Source of the DNA: Sepiola atlantica
Lineage: Eukaryota > Mollusca > Cephalopoda > Sepiida > Sepiolidae
Direction: 5' to 3'
DNA length: 64,000 nucleotides
Assembly (NCBI GenBank): GCA_963556195.1
Contig: OY744529.1
Span: 62,140,080-62,204,079 of the forward strand
Position numbers and translations under genes: made by a program. The notes beneath the pieces were generated by a model, which made no database searches, had not been told where the DNA came from, and saw only the letters and a program-made list of their open reading frames with translations. This document shows positions 52,632 to 60,700 of this stretch, in pieces (the first letter of the stretch is position 1; every line of letters begins with the position of its first letter).

Positions 52632-55600
52632 CAGGTATGGGTTAAATAACATTACTACCTGTGGTTATATTCCTGTTTATTTATAATGGACTATTCCAAT
52701 ATTTATATTGTTTCCTTTCTTTATTACCGTTGACTATGAATAAACAGAGAAGAAAATACGGAAGCGAGAGTGATAGGTACCATATAAATAAAAAATATAT
52801 AGAGTGAGAGAGAATCAGACTGATAGATAGAAACTTAGTAAGAGATGGGTCACTTTGCGAGTTAATTGCAAATTTCGGCTAATTAGAACAATTAAAATGA
52901 AACTCAATCCTAAAATCGAGGAATCTTTTAGCATGTATTTTGTGTGATTAAAATATATAAGAAAAAAGCTTGTCGTTTGGCAGAGTAGAAGGGGGTACTT
53001 TTTTCTGTAGAGGGAGAAAATCTCCTACTTCCTCTTTGTGTCAATACGAAGGAATGAAATATCGAACCTACACACAGCTAATTAGAACATAATTTATTTT
53101 TAATCATAACTCAATCTCAGAACCAAGCTATATATTTGAGCATGTATTTGTGTGTTAATAGGAAAAATATTAGGGAAACAAACGTTGATTAACTCAGATT
53201 TAATATAATAATAGAATACCTTTGATGACAATACTTTTTTAATCTAAAAAACTTGTGTATTTTTTCCTTTTTAATGACCTGGGTGAAAAATGTTCACAGT
53301 TTAGCATAAGTCAAAATCAACACAATATTTTTCTTTAAAAATAGTATATTTTACCTCTATTGACATAAAGGTATATGTATATTTTTATATATTTTACGAC
53401 TGTCAACCAAAGGAAAAGTCTATCAAGCATGTGTACGAAGTATGACGATGCATGGAAGTAAAACTTGGCCAGTGAGGGTTGAGGATATGCGTTGCATGGA
53501 GAGAAATAATATGAGAATGATTATGATGGATGTGTAATGTGAGTCTTTTTAACATTTTTTTTTTTACTAATGGGTCCCCGCTTATCAAGGCCCGAGGTGG
53601 GTGGGAGGGGCACTCAAAGATAAGGATTAAAGAGATCGCCAGTAGGACAGTGATCGCCAACTACAAAAGGACCGGAATCAATGAGTGGGATGGATAGAAG
53701 ATTGTTTAAGAGAAATTGATTATCCAAGAGGGCGGCTCATCAAGTATTTGTTTACATTAAACTTGAAAACGACTAGGCTGTAGTCGATTGGGAAACAGTC
53801 TCGTGGTATCTTGTTCCACAGATGGGATGTTCGTGGAAAGAAACTTTGTTCATGGAAGTTTCGTTTAGTTTTTTGGTAACGAGAGAGGGAGAAAGGAAAG
53901 TGCTTTGATGTGGTTGTAGCTAGGCATGTTTTTGCTGTGAATGTTTACAGATGGAACCAGAGATTGGAGCTTAGTCGAGCACCTACCATGAACATAATGA
54001 TACAGTAGAGAGAGGCTAGCAACATCTCTTCTGTGTGAAAGAAGGTGTAGGGACTAGAATAGATCATCACCTACTAGATTGCAAAGTCGATTTTGCACGC
54101 TGGCGAGACAGGAAAGAGTGCTTCGAGAGGCACATCCACAGATGTGACAGCAGTACTCTATCTTAGAAAGTATCTGGCTCTTATACAGATAGAAGATTGC
54201 ATCAGGAATGAGGTACTTTTTGGAGTGGTAGAATGATCGAACCATTTTCCCAGCAACCTTAGCAACAGATTTGATGTAAGTCTTCCATTTCACATCTAGC
54301 GTGAAAGTCAGCCCTAGAAGTTTAAAGACAGGTTTAGATCTGATGCGCTGAGAATAAGATTAAATCTGGACATTATAGGAAAATGTGTGCAGAACAGGAG
54401 ACTTCGATGGTATGGTCACGTTAAAAGAATGTGTGAGAATGATTAGGTTAGTAGATGTATGTATCCCTTTGTCCTCCAGCTTTCGTGACGTCACCAGTTT
54501 GGCTGTTCCGGGTTCGGTTGGCCACCCGGTACTGCTCGGGAAAAGTTGCCATTCTGATGAAGGCTGCCGATGTTGAAACGCCTGGTCCAGCAACTACTCA
54601 CTCCCACGTTGTGTTTGTTTAGATCAGTGAGCAATCAACCGGGTTGGGTCAGCAACTTTGTCTCGCTGTGAAGAGAAAGGTTATTTCATGCAGAACAGTT
54701 GAATGGAAAGAATTAAGTCCATAACGACTTTGTCTGTTTGGTTTTCTTAGAAGAAGAATTATTTTTTAAAAATTATTAAAAATAATGTACACGGGTTTGT
54801 TTACAAAGCCAGGCCGTTCGATAATCTCAAAGTTTAACTGCGTGTGTTAGTCGGATCGACGGGCACTAATAATTCTGAGCTTCTGTTCTAAGTTCGGGAT
54901 GAGAAAAGAACATATACACGAACTTATATGTCAGGTTCGGTGGGGAAAGTACAGAGCGAGTCCTTTCGTCACTGACCCTCATAACTGACTGCCCGACGTA
55001 TCTGTTTCTCTCTGACTGTAACTGTTCTTCACTTGGCTTTTATCGGGACATACCCTGCCTCTACCTAATTTTAATTTGGAACTCCGAGAAAGGATTTGTA
55101 TCTACATTCTCCACAGGTCCCTAAAAGCAATTTTGTCAACAGCTGCCAAACTTTTTTATAACCGTTTATTTCTGCTGCGCGTCACTCAAAAATAATTCAG
55201 TTCGTACTAGTATTCTTTTCTCGGGGCAATAACTTTACCCTTCCATAGGTGGTCTGATTTCGCCAACAGCTGAGAGATATCAGGACTGTCCCGCAGCGGC
55301 CATCTTTCTCGGACGATCACTTAAAACCAATTGACCTGATTCAAGATTTAACACTTGACCGTCACTATAAGTCCCTCACAGAGTTCAGCTGTCACGAACC
55401 CCTCTCCTCCGTGGCCATTCTCATATCGACTCTGAGAAGTTAATTTGTTTTTATCGTATCTTTTGTAAGCCATAAAAAAATAATTTGGTTTTCTTTTTCT
55501 CATCCCCAGCTGTTCAATTCCATCCAGAGATTTTTAAGGTTTTCTTTCTCTCTATTCGTACTAGTGCGATAATTGTACCATCGATCTTCGTAGGCTCACG

Positions 55601-55844
55601 GTCAACTCATACTTACACTGTATCTTGGGCCCCCACCCCCTCCGTGGGGCGGCCCGACACTGTCACATCTAGAACAGCTGAGATAGCAAATTCAGTTCAC
55701 AGGGGAAGGCAAGGGAGGAAATGATAAGGATGGATTTGAGAGAAAGAGAGATAAATAAAGACCTGCCAAGAGATAAGTTAGTTTGAAAGTCAATTTTAAA
55801 AAGCTGTCCAAAACATGCCAGCATGTAAAGCGAACGTTAAACCA

Positions 55845-55883
<39 letters not shown>

Positions 55884-57721
55884 GCCCACAAGTGCTATTG
55901 AAACTATCAGTTCATCATCAACTGATTCTGTTTATTTCATAGTGGTGCTATTGAACGTAAGACACTAACATCTGAATAAGATATAATTTATTACAGCTGT
56001 TCTCTGCTAATACACTTGGTTGATGAAAATGCATGTCTGTAACCACCAAACACATCGGGGTTAGTTCATACCAAAATCAGACTGACAGAGTCTAGTCTAG
56101 GCCATTTTTTTATGATGGCTTGTTCTCTGTCGATCTGAGGTATGGTCCTGTGCAGTTCTTTGGCGGTCCACCTTCTCAGGCTTTATCTTCTTGCCCTTTG
56201 AAAAAGCGTTAGTTTATTGCTAATCGCTTGAGGCGCCCCTACCGGGGAATACTGATGAGGCTGCGCAGGAAGGTTTGTTCGGCCAGAATGCTTTTTCTCT
56301 AGGGCGCTGGCTTTTCAAATCCCACTTTTCTGACCTTAGGAGGGAGCTCTAGCACCACAATGATGTTTTATTATGTTGTGTAAGTAATACAAACATCCTG
56401 GTCCATTGCATCTGTTATCTTAATCAAGAACTATTTTATGTTTCACATGACAAATTGTTGTTAATAATATTATAATTGTCTCCATATAAAAATCATATAT
56501 GAAATTATATTTGCAAATTTACCAGCTTATTTGGCATAATGGTTAGAGTGTGTGTTAATGGGCCAGGAAATGTGGATTCAGTCTGCTATTGAGTCATACC
56601 AAAGACTCAAAAAATGGTATTTTATACCTTCTTGGTAAACACCGAACATTATAAGGTGAGAATCAAGGGTAAATGAAGCAATCCAGGGTAAGGAGTAGCA
56701 TCCTCCTCTACATCTCGCTGTAGTAGCCAATGAAAAAGGAATCTTTGGGTTGCACTCGACTACAGTCGGAAGAAAAATATGCTTGGTGCATGTGTATAAA
56801 AAGTAAATAACGGAATTTTCCATGTAAAATAAATTTATCCCTCAAAAATTAAATTATCCATCTGAGGTTAGGCTGACGTGTGCAGAAAGCTGTGTCATGG
56901 GAGGAAGCAAAGAACTTTAATTTCTTCTTCCATGTGCCTAGCATCAAACCGAATTTCCATAAATAGTGTTTCTTTCTTAGAACTTCCCATCTTACCACGA
57001 GACTGCTTCCCTGCAGACTACAACATGGTCGTCTTCAAATCCAATGTCAACAAATTCTTGTCATAAACCGTCCACATAAGTAATCAAATTTTATTAATTC
57101 CATTCATTATTTTCAATCCGTTTATAATATTCTTCATCATTCAACTGACAATCCATCCATACCATTAATCCTTATCTTCAAGTGACTTTTGGCCTAGATA
57201 AATGGTGACTCATTAGTAAAAACAAAACATTTTGTCTCCAATATACATCCTTATAGTCTATGCCCTACAACAGTGAGTTGGAGAGAGGTGAATCTTTGAA
57301 GTAATGAATATCCAGGCTGACTATGGAATCTGCTAAGACGAATTATCAGCTCTATTGTGATTTCACTAACACACTAATACCAATTGGAAAGGTATGAACC
57401 CTCACCCCAGGTATGGACAGAGTAGCAATATTTTAATGAACCATCTGTAATAGGTATTATGTTATGGCAATCATCATCATCATCATCATCATCAAGTCGT
57501 GCCAGTGTCACGGATCTTTTTGACTCTCTATTGCCATCTGGCTCTATCCTCCATTTCACCAAGTAGATCTTCATAGTTGTATTGTGTATTCTCTACCAGT
57601 TGCTTGTTGTAAGTTCTGTGCGATCTTCCCACTGAATATTACACCTTTACTTTGGCATCCACAAAAAAACATTGCTGACGATTTCATCTTAAGCCTTGCA
57701 ACAGTTATCAGCAAATTTAGT

Positions 57722-57782
<61 letters not shown>

Positions 57783-60700
57783 TAAGACTGAGATCTAAGG
57801 AAGGTGTCCATAAAGTTCCTCCTTTATAGGGTGCTGGCTCCAGGAAACATCGAGAGCATCTCTTAGCATTCTTGTGTACACACCATTAAGTTTCTTTCCC
57901 AGTCGTTTGGTAAAAGTCCAGGTGATGCTTCCAAATACGAGAACTGATGTAACAATTGCTTCAAAAAAGTTGCGTTTCATCTTGGTAGAAAGATTTGACT
58001 TCCAGATTGCTTTCACTTTGTCCAGTCCAGTCCAGACCAGGGTTTGCAGATTCATACATTCAGTTCACTCTCTGTGCAATTCTCCTTTACAAATTTATGG
58101 GCAAGATAAGTAAACTCATCAACGTTTCAGTATTAAATAATAGAAAATAGCAAAAACCAAAAGAATGAACTGGATATTCCAATTAGGTCAAAGCAGTTAA
58201 TGACTGATACTTAAAATGAAATAATTAGAATAAAATAAATAAAATGACAAAGTTACTCCCCTATAATTACAATATAAATAGTAAACATTACAATTATATA
58301 ACAAAAGAAGAAATTAATTCACTACACTTAACACACACATGCTGATTAATGTACAGAGCTTCACACATACAGGTTTGTGCTGTGATATCCGTATACATTG
58401 ATTGATGTCGATTAGACGAAAATACAAGGAGGCTGAAGTGAAACACGTTTATTTACTTGGGTGTACAAACCGGAACTGCTGACGGTGAGCCCGAAACCGG
58501 AAGAGGGGATATGGGAAGGGAGTGGGAGGAGGGCTAGCTAGATTTCTATTGCTGATACTACAACATCCCCTTCTGTATTAAAGGAGAAGTACGTTGGGCT
58601 GTGATGGGCTGGAGAGGTTGCGGGGTGGGGGAGATAGTTCATTTTGTTCTGTTACAGGTCGAGCCGCTGAAATTCGTCTTGCGCACTCTTGACCCCCATT
58701 GGGAAGCGCTTAAACATATAGCGTCCCTCAGGAGTGATGAATGTTGTAAGTTCTCTTGATTTTTTGTCCAGCTTCATGTTCCAGTAGCCTGATTTCACAT
58801 CCACTATTGAGAACCATTTTGCTCCATGAAGTCTGGAGATGATTTCCTCAAATGTTGGTGTAACAAAGTGTGGCCGCAACACTGCCCTGTTTAAGTCCTT
58901 AGGGTCCAGGCATAGTCTGACAGATCCATTGGCTTTTGTGACGCATACAAAAGAGTTGACCCAGGCTGTCGGTTTTGTTACAGGGGTTATTATATCTTGA
59001 GCTACAAGGGAGTCTAACTCTGCTTTGAATTTCTCTTTCAAGGCTATTGGTACCCGACGGGGTGGGTGTATTACTGGGGGTACTGATGGATCAATCTTGA
59101 TGCTGTACTCCCCTGGCAAGCAGCCAATGCCTTCGAATATGTCAGCAAATTCCTTGAGTATCCGTTCTCTTTCTTTCGTATCTCCTTCTGGTTTTGATTG
59201 TACTGCCGCGGGTAAAGTGGTGTGATCTTGTTTTGGTATATTGGTCCCTATTGTAAAATTGAGGGTCACTAGTCCTAGTTTCCTAGATGTCTGGAGGCCA
59301 AGTAGCGCGGGTCCATCACTTCTTACTACATGGAAGTTGGTACTTGTGAACTTGTCACCATATCTGACTCCTAGGTGACATACACCCACTTGGTCGATTT
59401 GAACACCCCCAAAGGCTAATAGTCGGATAGGAGTGTCTTGAAGGTGTACATGCTTGAGTTTTTTGAAGTATTCCCAAGGGATAAGGTTGCTCATAGCGCC
59501 TGTGTCCACCTTTGCATTTATTTTTATTTGGGATCTGTTGTTCCCTATTCTTAATTCCGCATATGCCTCTCTAGCATCTGTTGGAGTATGCGATTTTGCT
59601 GATATGGTATGGAAATATGCCTCTTTTGGCAAGTCGTCGTCTTCTTCGTCGCTGTGTGCTGTTATGTTGTGAGCGTTTCTATATCTTGGGGGTTTTGCCG
59701 ATCTTGGAGGTCTATCGTGCTTATTAATGGAGTCTTTTGTGTCTCTGGTGCGGCAAACAACTGCAAAATGCCCTGTCCTCCGGCACTTCCCACAGGTTTT
59801 TCCTTTTGCTGGGCATTCACCTCTGTAATGGCCTTTTCCACAGAAGTAACATTTATTATAGTACTCCTTCCCCGTCTTTATTGCGTGGGCATCTTCTGTT
59901 CTTTCCTCGGGGATCTTTGGTTCTCTATGTGTGCTTTGTATTGCCTCCACCTGCTTCAGTGTTGCCTCTTCTGTCTCTGCAGCATGTAGCGCTTCTGCGA
60001 TGCTGAGATTCTTTCCTTCTTTGAGTAATGCCTTTTGTGTGGACTTTATGTTCAGTCCAAAAATAAAAAGGTCGACCAGAAGGGTTTTCTCGACGGGGAG
60101 ATCGTACTCGCACTGTTTTATTATTTGCCTTAGTCTCTTCAAGAATCCGTGGGCTGCTTCATCAGGTTGTTGCCGGCACTGTAGGAGCTGGTATCTCGCG
60201 ATGCGGAAGTTTGACCTCGGCTCTATATATGCGCGAAATTTCTTGATGTAGTGTTCTACATTGCACGCTTCACCTGCCTCAAATTCAAATGTGTCACTCA
60301 ACTCTTGGCCTTCTATTCCCGACCATAGCAACAGATAATTCACTTTTACGTCTTCACTTGCATCTTTGAGAGGTCCGTTAAAGTGCAACATAACCTGTCG
60401 AGCGAATCTGTCGAAATCTTTTGGTAAATTGGCACTCTGCCAATCCATAGACGGGGGAGGTAATTGACAGGCCATTGTTGATAAAGTGAATTAGTACACG
60501 TAGAAGAAATGAAAAAGAATACGTATTATTATTATTATTTTATTTATTTATTTTTTTAATTTTTGTTGTGTAACTTGAGTTATTAGCGTACGGTATTTGT
60601 ATATAAATTATTTTGTTGTTGTTGTTGTTGTTGGTTTAGAAAAATAACAATAACAATATGGATATGAATAGCGAATCGCCTACCTTCACAGGGTCTTGTT

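Larger units (their letters stand above)
53430..55880 (+). mobile_element. LINE-B (RTE-like) copy split by two later insertions
   Basis: LINE-B sequence runs 53430-53556, resumes at about 54327-54456 and again at about 55667-55845, ending in an (ATG)n tail (55846-55880). In the intact relative at 8930-9345 the three parts are contiguous. The insertions are a LINE-A tail (53560-54326, minus) and an unidentified 1.2-kb block (54457-55666). Confidence 0.75.

Noticed and set aside
59609..59989. Plus-strand open frames over the gypsy region
   Set aside because: Shadows of the minus-strand Gag-protease frame, which has zinc knuckles and a protease motif.
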